DNA from: Caulobacter sp. UNC358MFTsu5.1
GTDB taxonomy: Bacteria > Pseudomonadota > Alphaproteobacteria > Caulobacterales > Caulobacteraceae
NCBI RefSeq assembly: GCF_000712075.1
Contig: NZ_JONW01000010.1
Location: 268,143 to 332,142 of the forward strand
Direction: 5' to 3'
Length of the DNA stretch: 64,000 nt
The position numbers were made by a program, and so were the translations under genes. How positions within the stretch are numbered: the first letter of the stretch is position 1; each line of letters begins with the position of its first letter. Under the pieces are notes generated by a model, which did no database searches, was not told the DNA's origin, and was given only the letters and a program-made list of their open reading frames with translations. Shown piece by piece: positions 1 through 8,561 of the stretch.

Positions 1-1
1 C

Positions 2-103
2 CAGACCCTGGGCGAGGTGCTGGACCACTCGCTGGTCGACAAGCGCCCGGCCAACCTGGTCGCCGACGAGATCGCTCGCGCGCGCATCGCGGCGGCGAAA
101 TAA
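2..103 (+). CDS. C-terminal end of a probable Glu/Leu/Phe/Val-type amino-acid dehydrogenase (partial)
   Basis: Only the last 33 codons are in the window; the frame ends with TAA at 101-103. The tail (QTLGEVLDHS, then ADEIARARI) resembles the C-terminal helix of leucine/glutamate-type dehydrogenases, where a TL-x-EV segment is followed by a helix ending in A-x-x-R/I. The fragment is too short for a firm family call. The coding frame is supported by codon bias (G/C at third positions) and by the stop lying directly before a palindromic repeat. Confidence 0.4.
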   Translation, partial: QTLGEVLDHSLVDKRPANLVADEIARARIAAAK

Positions 104-104
104 G

Positions 105-168
105 AAACCCTCTCCCAGAGGGAGAGGGCAGGGCCCGCGCTCGAAGAGCGTGGGAGGGTGAGGGGTTA
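105..168. repeat. Intergenic palindromic repeat, family A, copy 1
   Basis: A 64-base GC-rich element starting AAACCCTCTCCC and ending GGGAGGGTGAGGGGTTA, with an internal hairpin (CCCTCTCCC-AGA-GGGAGAGGG) and a second stem around GCGCTCG/AGAGCG. The same layout occurs at 221-280 in inverted orientation and at 51520-51585. Copies sit next to stop codons, so they may help terminate transcription or stabilise 3' ends. Confidence 0.75.
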
Positions 169-220
169 CACCCTCACCGATTTCTCACGAGCGCCCTGCC
201 GGCACGCCGTCAGCCGTTCC

Positions 221-280
221 TAACCCCTCACCCTCCCACCGCTAGGCGGCGGGTCCCTCCCTCTCCCTCTGGGAGAGGGC
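221..280. repeat. Intergenic palindromic repeat, family A, copy 2 (inverted)
   Basis: Inverted relative to the copy at 105-168: it begins TAACCCCTCACCCTCCC and ends in CCTCTCCCTCTGGGAGAGGG. It overlaps the last 13 codons of the minus-strand MFS exporter gene, so the C-terminal residues of that protein (SQREREGPAA) are written by the repeat. Copies 1 and 2 face each other across about 50 bases and could pair into one large cruciform or RNA hairpin. Confidence 0.75.
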
Positions 281-1702
281 GTCTACGCGCACCCTTCCCG
301 AAATCTCCGCCCCCGCGTCGCGGTCCAGCCGCAGGTAGACCGGCAGGGCCGCCAGGGTCACCAGGCCGATGGCCACGAACGGCCAGGTGAAGCGGTCCGG
401 CGTCAGGTGGGCGCCGTGGCCGCGCGCCAGGTGCAGCATCAGGCCGCCGAAGCTGACCCCCAGGGCCAGGCCGACCTGCTGGGTCACAGCCGCCAGGGTC
501 GAGGCGGCGGCCACCCGGGGCTGGGGCACGTCGGCGTAGGCGATGGTGTTGGCGGCGATGAACTGGTTGGACCGCGCGAAGCCGGCCAGGAACAGGGTGG
601 CGGTCATCACGACCATGGGCGTGGCCGGCGTGAAGAAGCCCGGCATGGCCGTCAGGATCGCCGTGGCCACCACGAACACCGCCAGCGAGGTGCGGAAGCC
701 GAAGCGCTTCAGCCCCGCCGCCGCGAAGGGCCGGGCGATCAGGGTGCCGACCCCGGTGCCCAGGGTCACGGCGCTGGCCTTCAGCGGGCTCCAGCCCAGG
801 GCCACCTGCAGCAGCAGCGGCAGCAGGAAGGGGCTGGCCCCGATGCCCAGCCGCACGAACGACCCGCCCAGCAGGCTGGCGCGATAGGTGCGGTACTTGA
901 GCAGGCCCAGGTCCAGGATCGGCCGGGGCGTGATCTTGGACTTGCGCAGATAGAGCCAGCCGGACGCCAGGGCGATCGACAGCACGGTCGCCTGGCCCCA
1001 CGGCGGCAGCAGCGACAGGCCCGCCGTCTCGGCCACCACGACCAGGCCGCTGATCGCCACGGCCGACAGCAGGAAGCCCAGGGTGTCGAACCGGCCCATC
1101 TCCTGGGGCTGGCTCTTGGGGACGAAGCGCATCACCGCCGTCATGCCCAGCAGGCCGATCGGCAGGTTCAGGTAGAAGATCCACGGCCAGTCGGCGACGG
1201 CCAGGACCAGGCCGGCCAGGGGCGGGCCGATCAGCGGACCGATCAGGGCGGGCATGGTGAACCAGCCCATGGCCCGGATCAGCTTGTCCTTGGGCGTGGA
1301 GCCCACGACGATCAGCCGCGCCACCGGCGTCATCATCGCCCCGCCGATCCCCTGCAGGATGCGCGAGGCCACCAGCGCCTCCAGGTTCCGCGACAGGCCG
1401 CACAGGGCCGAGCCGGCCAGGAACACGACCATGGCCGTCATGAACACCCGCCGGGCGCCGAACCGTTCCGCCGCCCAGCCGCTGGCCGGGGTGAACACCG
1501 CCAGGGCCAGGATGTAGGAGGTCAGGGCCAGCTTCAGGTGGATGGGATCGACGCTGAAGGCCCGGGCCAGGGTGGGCAGGGCGGTCGACAGGGCGGTGGA
1601 GTCGATGAACTCCATCAGCAGGGCGCTGGCCACGGCCAGCGAGATCAGCCGGGTTCCGAGAACCGAGTTGTCCGGGGAAGGGGAAAGCGGATCGGTCGAC
1701 AC
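242..1702 (-). CDS. MFS transporter, DHA2 (EmrB/QacA-type) drug exporter
   Basis: Predicted inner-membrane proton-coupled drug exporter of 486 residues. Visible signs are repeated hydrophobic segments, the loop 2-3 motif (GWAAERFGARRVF), the helix 4 segment SRILQGIGGAMM and the antiporter-type LIGPLIGPPLAG stretch, all typical of DHA2 carriers. I chose the GTG at 1702, just before STDPLSPS; a TTG at 1738 would add 12 residues. The gene ends inside a palindromic repeat, so its last residues are probably not conserved. It is divergent from the UvrB/UvrC-motif gene. Substrate unknown. Confidence 0.85.
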   Translation of the reverse strand: MSTDPLSPSPDNSVLGTRLISLAVASALLMEFIDSTALSTALPTLARAFSVDPIHLKLALTSYILALAVFTPASGWAAERFGARRVFMTAMVVFLAGSALCGLSRNLEALVASRILQGIGGAMMTPVARLIVVGSTPKDKLIRAMGWFTMPALIGPLIGPPLAGLVLAVADWPWIFYLNLPIGLLGMTAVMRFVPKSQPQEMGRFDTLGFLLSAVAISGLVVVAETAGLSLLPPWGQATVLSIALASGWLYLRKSKITPRPILDLGLLKYRTYRASLLGGSFVRLGIGASPFLLPLLLQVALGWSPLKASAVTLGTGVGTLIARPFAAAGLKRFGFRTSLAVFVVATAILTAMPGFFTPATPMVVMTATLFLAGFARSNQFIAANTIAYADVPQPRVAAASTLAAVTQQVGLALGVSFGGLMLHLARGHGAHLTPDRFTWPFVAIGLVTLAALPVYLRLDRDAGAEISGRVRVDALSQREREGPAA

Positions 1703-1817
1703 GACGGGCGGCTTACGCCTGCCGGGGCGCGATCTCAAGTCGCCCGATCCAAAGTGGGATGGCCGACCGATCCGACATTTCGCGCGTTATCTTCCGTGCA
1801 CACGCCGGGAGCCCGCG

Positions 1818-2027
1818 ATGACCCAGGAAACCCATCTGTCGGAACTGGAGGAGGAGATGGCCCAGGCCGTCGCCGCCGAGGACTTCGAAACGGCCGCCCT
1901 GCTGCGCGGCCAGATCGACCAGATTCGCCGCGACCAGCGGGTCCTGGAACAGCCCGGCGCGAACGGCCCCCAGGCCGCCTATTTCAAGAACCGCGAGACG
2001 GGCAAGGCCGGCTTCCGCCTGCAATAG
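1818..2027 (+). CDS. UvrB/UvrC motif-containing small protein
   Basis: A 69-residue protein starting MTQETHLSELEEEM. The N-terminal half is a helical UVR motif (LEEEMAQAVAAEDFETAALLRGQI), the element that lets UvrB and UvrC contact each other. Here it stands alone without nuclease or helicase domains, as in small regulatory UVR proteins. The C-terminus (AYFKNRETGKAGFRLQ) is basic and aromatic. It is convergent with the histidine kinase gene, with two bases between the stops. Function beyond protein-protein contact is unknown. Confidence 0.8.
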   Translation: MTQETHLSELEEEMAQAVAAEDFETAALLRGQIDQIRRDQRVLEQPGANGPQAAYFKNRETGKAGFRLQ

Positions 2028-2029
2028 GC

Positions 2030-3895
2030 CTACTGCCCGGAGAGGGCGTCGCGCAGTTCCCGGTCCAGTTGCTCCAGCGTGAACGGCTTGGTCAGCAGGC
2101 GGGTGCCCGCGTCCAGCGTGCCGTTGTGGACGATGGCGTTGCGGGTGTAGCCGGTCATGTAGACCACCTTCAGGTCCGGCCGCAGGGCCAGGGTGGCCTC
2201 CACCAGCTGGCGGCCGTTGGAGCCGGGCATGACCACGTCGGTCAGCAGCAGGTTGATCTCCGGACGCTGGGCCAGGCGCTCCAGCGCCACCGCCGCACCG
2301 TCGGCCTCGATGACCTTGTAGCCCAGCTCGCGGGCGGCGCTGACGGTGAAGCTGCGCACGCCCGGATCGTCCTCGGCGACCAGCACGGTGAAGGCCTCGC
2401 CGCGGGCCACGACCGGGGCGGGGACCACCGGCTCGTCAAGCGGCAGGCCCTGGGTGTCGCGCGGCAGGTACAGCTTGACCGTCGTGCCCACGCCTAGCTC
2501 GCTGTAGAGCTTGATGTGGCCGCGCGACTGCTTGAGGAAGCCGTGCACCTGGGACAGGCCCAGGCCGGTGCCTTCGCCCAGGCGCTTGGTGGTGAAGAAC
2601 GGGTCGAAGGCGCGCTCCATCACCTCAGGCGTCATGCCGCCGCCGGTGTCGGTGATCGCCACCAGCACGAACTGGCCGGCCTCGACTTCGTCGTGGGCGT
2701 CGGCATAGGCCTTGTCGAGGAAGGCGTTCGAGGTCTCGATCGTCAGGCGGCCGCCGCCGAGGTTGGCCTCGCTCATGGCGTCGCGGGCGTTGACCGCCAG
2801 GTTCAGGATGGCGCTTTCCAGCTGCGGCGGATCGACGAAGGCGCGCCACAGGCCGCCGGCCAGCACGGTCTCGACGGCGATGTGCTCGCCCAGGGCCCGG
2901 CGCAGCAGTTCCGACATGTCGGCCACGCACTTGTTGACGTCGGTGGGCTTGGGATCCAGCGGCTGCTGGCGCGAGAAGGCCAGCAGGCCCTTGGTCAGGG
3001 CGGCCGCGCGGTTGGCGCCCGACAGGGCGTTCTCGGCCAGGCTCAGCAGCTTCTCCTGCCCCGACAACCGGCGGATCAGCATGTCCAGATTGCCGACGAT
3101 GATCGCCAGCATGTTGTTGAAGTCGTGGGCGACGCCGCCGGTCAGCTGACCCAGCGCCTCCATCTTCTGGGCCTGGCGCAGCTGGGCCTCGGCTCGTTCG
3201 CGCTGGGCGATCTCGGTCTTGAGGGCTAGGTTGTGGCCGCTCAGTTCGCGGGCGTGGTCGCGGGTCTCGCGGGTGACCGCATAGGCCAGCACCGCGGCGG
3301 CGACCAGGGCCAGGACGATCACCCCGATCAGCAGCGACCGCTGGTCGGCGACGGCCGCCTGGCGCTGGACCAGCAGGTTCGCCTCGTAGGTCTCGAAGTC
3401 CTGGCTGAGCGCGCGGACGCGGTCCATCTGGGCCTTGCCCAGATTGGTCTTGAGACGGGCGATGGCGGCGTCGGCGCGGCCGTCGCGGGCCATGGCCACG
3501 GTGAGGTCTAGCTCGGCCATCTTGGTGTCGATGGCCTGGATCAGGTCGGCGACGCGCCGGCGCTGCGCCGGATTGTCGGCCACCAGGGCGCGCAGTTGGG
3601 CCTTCAGGGCCGGAAGCCGGTCGTGGGTCTGGTTGTAGGGCTGCAGGTAGGCGGGATCGTGGGTCAGCAGGTAGCCGCGCTGGGCGGTCTCGGCGTCCTG
3701 CAAGGCGCTGAAGGTCACCGTCTGGACCCGGCGCACCTCCACGGAGTGCGACGCCCAGCGCTCGGCCGCCGCCCCGCTGATGGCGACGACCATGGCCGCG
3801 ACCGCGGCGCAGACCAGCAGCAGGAAGCCCACGACGAGGCTCAGACGCACGCCCCGTCCGTGGGGCTGGGCGTCGCTCGACAGATCACGCGCCAA
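2030..3895 (-). CDS. Hybrid sensor histidine kinase with CHASE3-type sensor and receiver domain
   Basis: 621 residues. Order: N-terminal membrane segment (17-40), periplasmic helical CHASE3-like sensor (about 45-185, with the AQRGYLLT signature), second membrane segment (188-207), HisKA with the phospho-acceptor His257 in GVAHDFNN, an HATPase_c domain (NARDAM N-box, DTGGGM, GEGTGLGLS G-boxes) and a C-terminal receiver domain (AEDDPG, DVVMPG, KPF). It would autophosphorylate and pass phosphate to its own receiver; no partner regulator lies beside it. The start is TTG at 3895 behind GGGGAG. It is divergent from the TetR gene. Confidence 0.9.
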   Translation of the reverse strand: MARDLSSDAQPHGRGVRLSLVVGFLLLVCAAVAAMVVAISGAAAERWASHSVEVRRVQTVTFSALQDAETAQRGYLLTHDPAYLQPYNQTHDRLPALKAQLRALVADNPAQRRRVADLIQAIDTKMAELDLTVAMARDGRADAAIARLKTNLGKAQMDRVRALSQDFETYEANLLVQRQAAVADQRSLLIGVIVLALVAAAVLAYAVTRETRDHARELSGHNLALKTEIAQRERAEAQLRQAQKMEALGQLTGGVAHDFNNMLAIIVGNLDMLIRRLSGQEKLLSLAENALSGANRAAALTKGLLAFSRQQPLDPKPTDVNKCVADMSELLRRALGEHIAVETVLAGGLWRAFVDPPQLESAILNLAVNARDAMSEANLGGGRLTIETSNAFLDKAYADAHDEVEAGQFVLVAITDTGGGMTPEVMERAFDPFFTTKRLGEGTGLGLSQVHGFLKQSRGHIKLYSELGVGTTVKLYLPRDTQGLPLDEPVVPAPVVARGEAFTVLVAEDDPGVRSFTVSAARELGYKVIEADGAAVALERLAQRPEINLLLTDVVMPGSNGRQLVEATLALRPDLKVVYMTGYTRNAIVHNGTLDAGTRLLTKPFTLEQLDRELRDALSGQ

Positions 3896-4130
3896 ACTCG
3901 ACTACTCCCCGATGGGTGTCCCGTCCCCTTCGAACCCAGGTTTGATACGTGGAATCGAGGAGGGCGACAAACGGGGCGATGCGCCGTGGCCGCCGAAACG
4001 GCGGCGCCCAGCGCCATGGGGGCGCCTCGCTGGCGCCGCTTTCAGAATTCCTCCGTCCGCGTTCCATCTTGACGCTTGCGCCAATTTCGAACGGCCGTAA
4101 GACTTCCCCGCAGGTAAAGGGGATACCGTA

Positions 4131-4814
4131 GTGAGTCCGAAGAGCGACGGCGCGACCGTCACCACCGCGCCTGAAACCGACGTCGAGGGCGTCGACAACG
4201 AAGCCGTCACCAAGAACCTGGTGTTCGTCGCCGCCGAACGTCTGTTCGCGCTGCACGGCTTCCAGAACGTCTCGGTGCGCGACATCACCGCCGCGGCGGG
4301 CGTCAACCTGGCCTCGGTGAACTATCACTTCGGCTCCAAGGACGCCCTGCTGTACGAAATCTTCCGCCGGCGCACGGTGGAGCTGAACCGCGAGCGGGCC
4401 AAGAAGCTGCACGAGGCGATCGATCGCCACGCGGGCAATCCGCCCGTGCGCGAGATCCTGGCCGCCCTGCTGACCCCGCCGCTGAAGTGGCTGGCCCCCG
4501 ACCACGAGCGCCGCATCTCGCTGCAGTTCCTGATCCGGGCCCGCAGCGAGGGCACCGACGAGATCCGCAAGGTGCTGCAGACCGACGTCACCCACCTGCG
4601 CCGCTTCTCCGACGCCCTGCTCAAGGCCCGTCCGGACCTGCCGGCCGAGGAGATCTACTGGCGGCTGCACTTCACCCTGGGCATGCTGCACAACAACCGC
4701 TTCGCCGAGTTCGACCGCCTGAACGTCCTGTCGGAAGGCACGACCAGCGAGGCCGACGTCGAGGCGCTGCTGGGGCGGATGCTGAACTTCGCCGAGGCGG
4801 GCTTCTCGGCCTAG
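4131..4814 (+). CDS. TetR/AcrR family transcriptional regulator
   Basis: 227 residues starting at GTG 4131 behind AAAGGGG. The N-terminal helix-turn-helix lies at about residues 28-74 (FVAAERLFALHGFQNVSVRDI, then SVNYHFGSKDALLYEIF, a classic TetR recognition helix). The C-terminal ligand domain resembles the CecR/DUF1956 type (LKWLAPDHERR; LHFTLGMLHNN). It is followed by a good rho-independent terminator. Its targets cannot be read from the sequence; the divergent hybrid kinase is one neighbour, and the downstream TonB receptor has its own Fur-like site. Confidence 0.85.
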   Translation: MSPKSDGATVTTAPETDVEGVDNEAVTKNLVFVAAERLFALHGFQNVSVRDITAAAGVNLASVNYHFGSKDALLYEIFRRRTVELNRERAKKLHEAIDRHAGNPPVREILAALLTPPLKWLAPDHERRISLQFLIRARSEGTDEIRKVLQTDVTHLRRFSDALLKARPDLPAEEIYWRLHFTLGMLHNNRFAEFDRLNVLSEGTTSEADVEALLGRMLNFAEAGFSA

Positions 4815-4838
4815 CAACAGGTCCACGCCATCGAGATC

Positions 4839-4869
4839 GGCCGCGTTCCGCAAAGGGCGCGGCCTTTTT
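4839..4869 (+). terminator. Rho-independent terminator after the TetR gene
   Basis: Stem GGCCGCG (4839-4845) pairs with CGCGGCC (4858-4864) and is followed at once by TTTTT (4865-4869). It lies 24 bases after the TetR stop codon on the same strand. Confidence 0.8.
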
Positions 4870-4977
4870 CTTGGGCGTTTGCCCGTGGTGGTCGCGCCAC
4901 ACCGCTGCCGTTTATCCGACAATTGAGGGGCCAGGCCGCGCTCGGTTTGACAGGGGAGGGCGCTACCCCTTATTGCA

Positions 4978-5002
4978 TTTGCGACTCATTCTTGATCGCA
5001 AA
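4978..5002 (+). promoter_or_regulatory. Candidate Fur/iron box upstream of the TonB receptor
   Basis: Perfect 7-base arms TTTGCGA (4978-4984) and TCGCAAA (4996-5002) separated by CTCATTCTTGA. The arrangement and A/T-rich centre resemble alphaproteobacterial Fur/Irr boxes (known pattern TTGC...ATTCTCAT...GCAA). It ends 12 bases before the receptor start codon, a good place to block transcription or initiation. That Fur itself binds here is inference. Confidence 0.65.
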
Positions 5003-5014
5003 CGAGCCCCACCC

Positions 5015-7165
5015 ATGATCTCCTCCCTGCGCGCCTTCCTGCTGGCCGGCGCCGCCGTCGCGACCGTATCGACGGCGACCGTCGCCCATGCCGAGGACGC
5101 GCCCGCCGCCGTCGACGCCAATGCGGCCGAGAACCAGGTGGACGGGGTGGTGGTGACCGGGGCGCGCGCCCGCACCTCGGCGGTGGCGGGCCTGGACTTG
5201 AGCCTGCGCGAGACGCCGCAGTCGGTGACCGTGATCGGCCGCCAGCAGATCGAGACCTTCGCCCTCAACGACGTCAACCGCCTGCTGGCCAACGTGGTGG
5301 GCGTGAACGTCGAGCGGGTCGAGACCGACCGCACCTATTACAACTCGCGCGGCTTCGACATCACCAACTTCCAGGTCGACGGCGTGGGCCTGCCGATGAT
5401 CTGGGGCATCCAGTTCGGCGACCTGGACACCGCCATCTTCGACCGGGTCGAGGTGGTGCGCGGCGCCAACGGCATGCTGACCGGGACGGGCAATCCGTCG
5501 GCGACGGTCAACTACGTGCGCAAGCGGCCCACCCAGGATTTTCAGGCCCAGGCCTCGGCCTCGTACGGTTCGTGGAACGACATGCGGCTGGAGGCCGACG
5601 CCTCGGGTCCGCTCAACGCCTCGGGCACGGTCACCGGCCGCCTCGTCTACGCCAACGAGGATAAGGACAGCTACCTCGACTACAACAAGGTCAACCGGAA
5701 CGTCTATTACGGCGTGCTGTCGTGGGACGTGACGCCGAAGCTCAACGCCACGGTCGGCTATTCGCGTCAGGACAACCTGTCCAGCGGCGTGCTCTGGGGC
5801 GCCCTGCCGCTGGAATATTCGGACGGCACGCGGATCGACTATCCGCGCTCGGCCAGCACCTCGGCGGACTGGACCTATTGGGACACCAAGGACGAGAACG
5901 CCTTCGCCGAGTTGACCTACCAGATCGGCGCGGGCTGGACCGCCAAGGGGACCTACAGCCATAAGACCTTCGAGGAGAACGCCAAGCTGCTCTACGCCTT
6001 CGGCAACCCCGATCCGGTCACCGGCCTGGGCGTGCAGGGCATGGCCGGCCGCTATCCCTCCACCTACAAGCAGGACCTCTGGCAAATCGAGGTCACCGGC
6101 CCCGTCGAGCTGTTCGGCCGCCAACACGACCTGGTGTTCGGCGCCAGCACCGCCAAGCAGCACGGCGTGGAGTGGGAGGACTTCTCCGACACCTATGTCG
6201 ACTATCCCGCACTGCAGGACTGGGGCGGCCAGCAGCCGACCGAACCGACCTATCCCGGCGCCTATCTGGCCGCCGACACCCGGGACCGCCTGAACCGCTT
6301 CTATGGCGCGGCGCACCTGAACTTCAGCGATCGCCTGAAGGGCGTGGTCGGCTTCAACGCCATCGACCTGAAGTCGTCCGGCGATTCCTACGGAACCGAC
6401 CAGGCGCGCTCGGCCTCGAAGGTCAGCCCCTATGCGGGCCTGGTCTTCGACCTCACGGCCAACGTCTCGCTGTACGGCAGCTACACCGACATCTTCAATC
6501 CGCAGTCGGAAGTCGACATCACCAACCACAAGCTCGATCCGGCCAAGGGGTCGAGCTACGAGGGCGGGCTCAAGAGCGAATGGTTCGGCGGCAAGCTCTA
6601 CGCCGCCGCCGCGGTGTTCCGCTCCAAGCAGGCCGGGCTGGCCTCGTACGCCGGTACGTTCAACGACGGCGAGAACGACGACAACGAGGCGGACGGCCAC
6701 GGCGACTACTACAGCGGCGTCGACACGACCGCGAAGGGCTACGAGCTGGAGATCGCCGGCGCGCTCACCGAACAATGGACGATCAGCGGCGGCTGGACCC
6801 AGCTGTCGATCAAGGACGACGCCGGCGCGGCGACCCGCACCTTCCTGCCGCGCAAGACCTTGAAGCTGGCCACCACCTACAGCTTCCCGGAGGTCCGCAA
6901 CCTGACCCTGGGCGCCCAGCTGCGCTGGCAGGACGACGTCTCGATGGTCGACTACGTGGCGGCCAGCGACACCAGTGTGGAGATCGTCCAGAAGGCCTAC
7001 ACGGTCGTCGACCTGAGCGCCGCGGTCGACCTGACCGACAAGGTCCGCGCCTCGGTCAACGTCAACAACGTGTTCGACAAGACCTACCTGACCAGCCTGC
7101 TGTGGAACCAGTCGTTCTACGCCGCGCCGCGCGCGGCCTATGTGCGCCTGGCCTACAGGTTCTAG
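5015..7165 (+). CDS. TonB-dependent siderophore receptor
   Basis: Outer-membrane receptor of 716 residues, TIGR01783-like (FhuE/FpvA type). It has an N-terminal signal peptide (MISSLRAFLLAGAAVATVSTATVAHA), a TonB-box-like DGVVVTGAR, a plug domain (ETPQSVTVIGRQQIE, FDRVEVVRGANGMLTGTGNPSATVNYVRKRP) and a 22-strand-type barrel ending in the typical aromatic terminus LAYRF. I chose ATG 5015 because it gives the signal peptide; the frame stays open far upstream, over the TetR gene. It is followed 8 bases later by a PepSY membrane protein, a common siderophore-uptake pairing. Probable iron control through the palindrome at 4978-5002. The exact siderophore is unknown. Confidence 0.93.
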   Translation: MISSLRAFLLAGAAVATVSTATVAHAEDAPAAVDANAAENQVDGVVVTGARARTSAVAGLDLSLRETPQSVTVIGRQQIETFALNDVNRLLANVVGVNVERVETDRTYYNSRGFDITNFQVDGVGLPMIWGIQFGDLDTAIFDRVEVVRGANGMLTGTGNPSATVNYVRKRPTQDFQAQASASYGSWNDMRLEADASGPLNASGTVTGRLVYANEDKDSYLDYNKVNRNVYYGVLSWDVTPKLNATVGYSRQDNLSSGVLWGALPLEYSDGTRIDYPRSASTSADWTYWDTKDENAFAELTYQIGAGWTAKGTYSHKTFEENAKLLYAFGNPDPVTGLGVQGMAGRYPSTYKQDLWQIEVTGPVELFGRQHDLVFGASTAKQHGVEWEDFSDTYVDYPALQDWGGQQPTEPTYPGAYLAADTRDRLNRFYGAAHLNFSDRLKGVVGFNAIDLKSSGDSYGTDQARSASKVSPYAGLVFDLTANVSLYGSYTDIFNPQSEVDITNHKLDPAKGSSYEGGLKSEWFGGKLYAAAAVFRSKQAGLASYAGTFNDGENDDNEADGHGDYYSGVDTTAKGYELEIAGALTEQWTISGGWTQLSIKDDAGAATRTFLPRKTLKLATTYSFPEVRNLTLGAQLRWQDDVSMVDYVAASDTSVEIVQKAYTVVDLSAAVDLTDKVRASVNVNNVFDKTYLTSLLWNQSFYAAPRAAYVRLAYRF

Positions 7166-7173
7166 GGGCGGGC

Positions 7174-8526
7174 ATGGACGCGCGAACCCAGGACCTGGCC
7201 TCCGCCGCGCCCGACGCCGGGGCCGCGCCCGCGCGGTCGGGCGCGATGCGGTTCGCGCCGCCGGGGCTGCGGCCGGCCCTGACGTTCCTCCATCGCTGGG
7301 TCGGGCTGTTCATCGCCGGGTTCCTGTTCGTCTCGGGCGTGACCGGCGCGGTCATCTCGTGGGACCACGAGCTGGACGACGTGCTCAATCCGCACCTGAT
7401 GTTCGCCCAATCCAGCAAGGGAGGGGGCAAGGACGGCCCGCCCCTGGCGCCGCTGGACCTGGCGCGCCAGATCGAGGCCCGCGACCCGCGCGTGCAGGTG
7501 ACCTACCTGCCCCTGGCGCCCGAGCCCGGCGGCACGCTGGCCTTCGGGGTCGAGCCCAAACGCGATCCCGCCACCGGCAAGCTGTTCGAGCCGCACTACA
7601 ACCAGGTGTTCATCGACCCGGCGACCGGCGCCGAACAGGGGCGGCGCGAGTGGGGCGCGGTCTGGCCGATCACCAGCGAGACCTTCGTCTCGTTCCTCTA
7701 CGTGCTGCACTACAGCCTGCACATTCCCGAGATGTGGGGGATCGACCGCTGGGGGATCTGGCTGCTGGGCGGGGTGGCGATCCTGTGGACGCTGGACTGC
7801 TTCGTCGGCTTCTACCTGACCCTGCCGCCGCGCCAGAAGAGCGCGGCCAGGCCAGGGCGCGGCTTCTGGGCGCGCTGGAAGCCGGCCTGGGTGATCAAGA
7901 CCTCGGCCAGCGCCTACCGGATCAATTTCGACATCCACCGGGCCTTCGGCCTGTGGCTGTGGGGCGTGCTGTTCACCGTGGCCTTCACGGCCTTCTCGCT
8001 GAACCTCTACACCGAGGTGTTCTATCCGGTGATGTCGAAGGTCTCGAAGGTGACGCCCAGCCCCTTCGACCTGCGCACGCCGGCCGACCACCACTCGCCG
8101 ATCGTCGCCACCCGCACCTACGCCCAGGTGCTGGCCGGCGCGCGGGCCGAGGCGACCAAGCGGGGCTGGGAAGCCCCGGCCGGCGGGGCCTTCTATTCGC
8201 CCGAATACGGCATCTACGGGGTGGCCTTCCACGAGCCGGGCGGCGACCACGGCGCGGCCGGGGTGGGACCGCCCTACCTCTATTACGACGGCAGGACCGG
8301 AGCCTTGCTGGGCGACTCCCAACCCTGGAAGGGGACGGCGGCCGACATCTTCGTCCAGGCCCAGTTCCCGCTGCACTCGGGCCGGATCCTGGGGATTCCC
8401 GGGCGCATCCTGATCTCGCTGACCGGCGTCGTGGTGGCGGCGCTCAGCGTGACCGGGGTGGTGATCTGGCTGAAGAAGCGCAAGGCGCGGGCAGGGCGTC
8501 GGGCGAAGCTGGCGAGGGGCGGCTAA
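7174..8526 (+). CDS. PepSY-associated transmembrane protein (iron-regulated membrane protein)
   Basis: 450 residues with four main membrane helices: WVGLFIAGFLFVSGVTGAVI near residue 40, one near 200 (WGIWLLGGVAILWTLDCFVGF), one near 260 (LWLWGVLFTVAFTAFSL) and one near the C-terminus (ILISLTGVVVAALSVTGVVIW). The loop between helices carries PepSY-like segments. Members beside siderophore receptors are thought to reduce ferric siderophores in the periplasm. Histidines at membrane edges (LTFLHRWVG, VLHYSLHIPEMWG, INFDIHRAFG) fit haem or metal ligands. Same operon as the receptor and presumably under the same iron box. Confidence 0.88.
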   Translation: MDARTQDLASAAPDAGAAPARSGAMRFAPPGLRPALTFLHRWVGLFIAGFLFVSGVTGAVISWDHELDDVLNPHLMFAQSSKGGGKDGPPLAPLDLARQIEARDPRVQVTYLPLAPEPGGTLAFGVEPKRDPATGKLFEPHYNQVFIDPATGAEQGRREWGAVWPITSETFVSFLYVLHYSLHIPEMWGIDRWGIWLLGGVAILWTLDCFVGFYLTLPPRQKSAARPGRGFWARWKPAWVIKTSASAYRINFDIHRAFGLWLWGVLFTVAFTAFSLNLYTEVFYPVMSKVSKVTPSPFDLRTPADHHSPIVATRTYAQVLAGARAEATKRGWEAPAGGAFYSPEYGIYGVAFHEPGGDHGAAGVGPPYLYYDGRTGALLGDSQPWKGTAADIFVQAQFPLHSGRILGIPGRILISLTGVVVAALSVTGVVIWLKKRKARAGRRAKLARGG

Positions 8527-8528
8527 CG

Positions 8529-8561
8529 GCCGGGGACACGCACAAGTGCATGTCCCCCGGC
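8529..8561. terminator. Hairpin between convergent genes (GGGGACA repeat family B)
   Basis: GCCGGGGACA pairs with TGTCCCCCGGC around a short CGCACAAGTGCA loop that is itself partly palindromic. It lies between the converging PepSY and UdgX genes and probably works as a bidirectional terminator. Similar hairpins are at 13589-13670 and, in a shorter form, at 25247-25270. Confidence 0.65.

Noticed and set aside
407..2497. A 696-residue plus-strand open frame opposite the MFS exporter
   Set aside because: Low-complexity Gln/Gly/Arg-rich translation, no motif, and it crosses the end of one gene, all of a second and the start of a third.
4060..4110. A sigma-70-type promoter (TTGACG at 4069) for the TetR gene
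   Set aside because: The -35 hexamer is good but no convincing -10 element is at the right distance.
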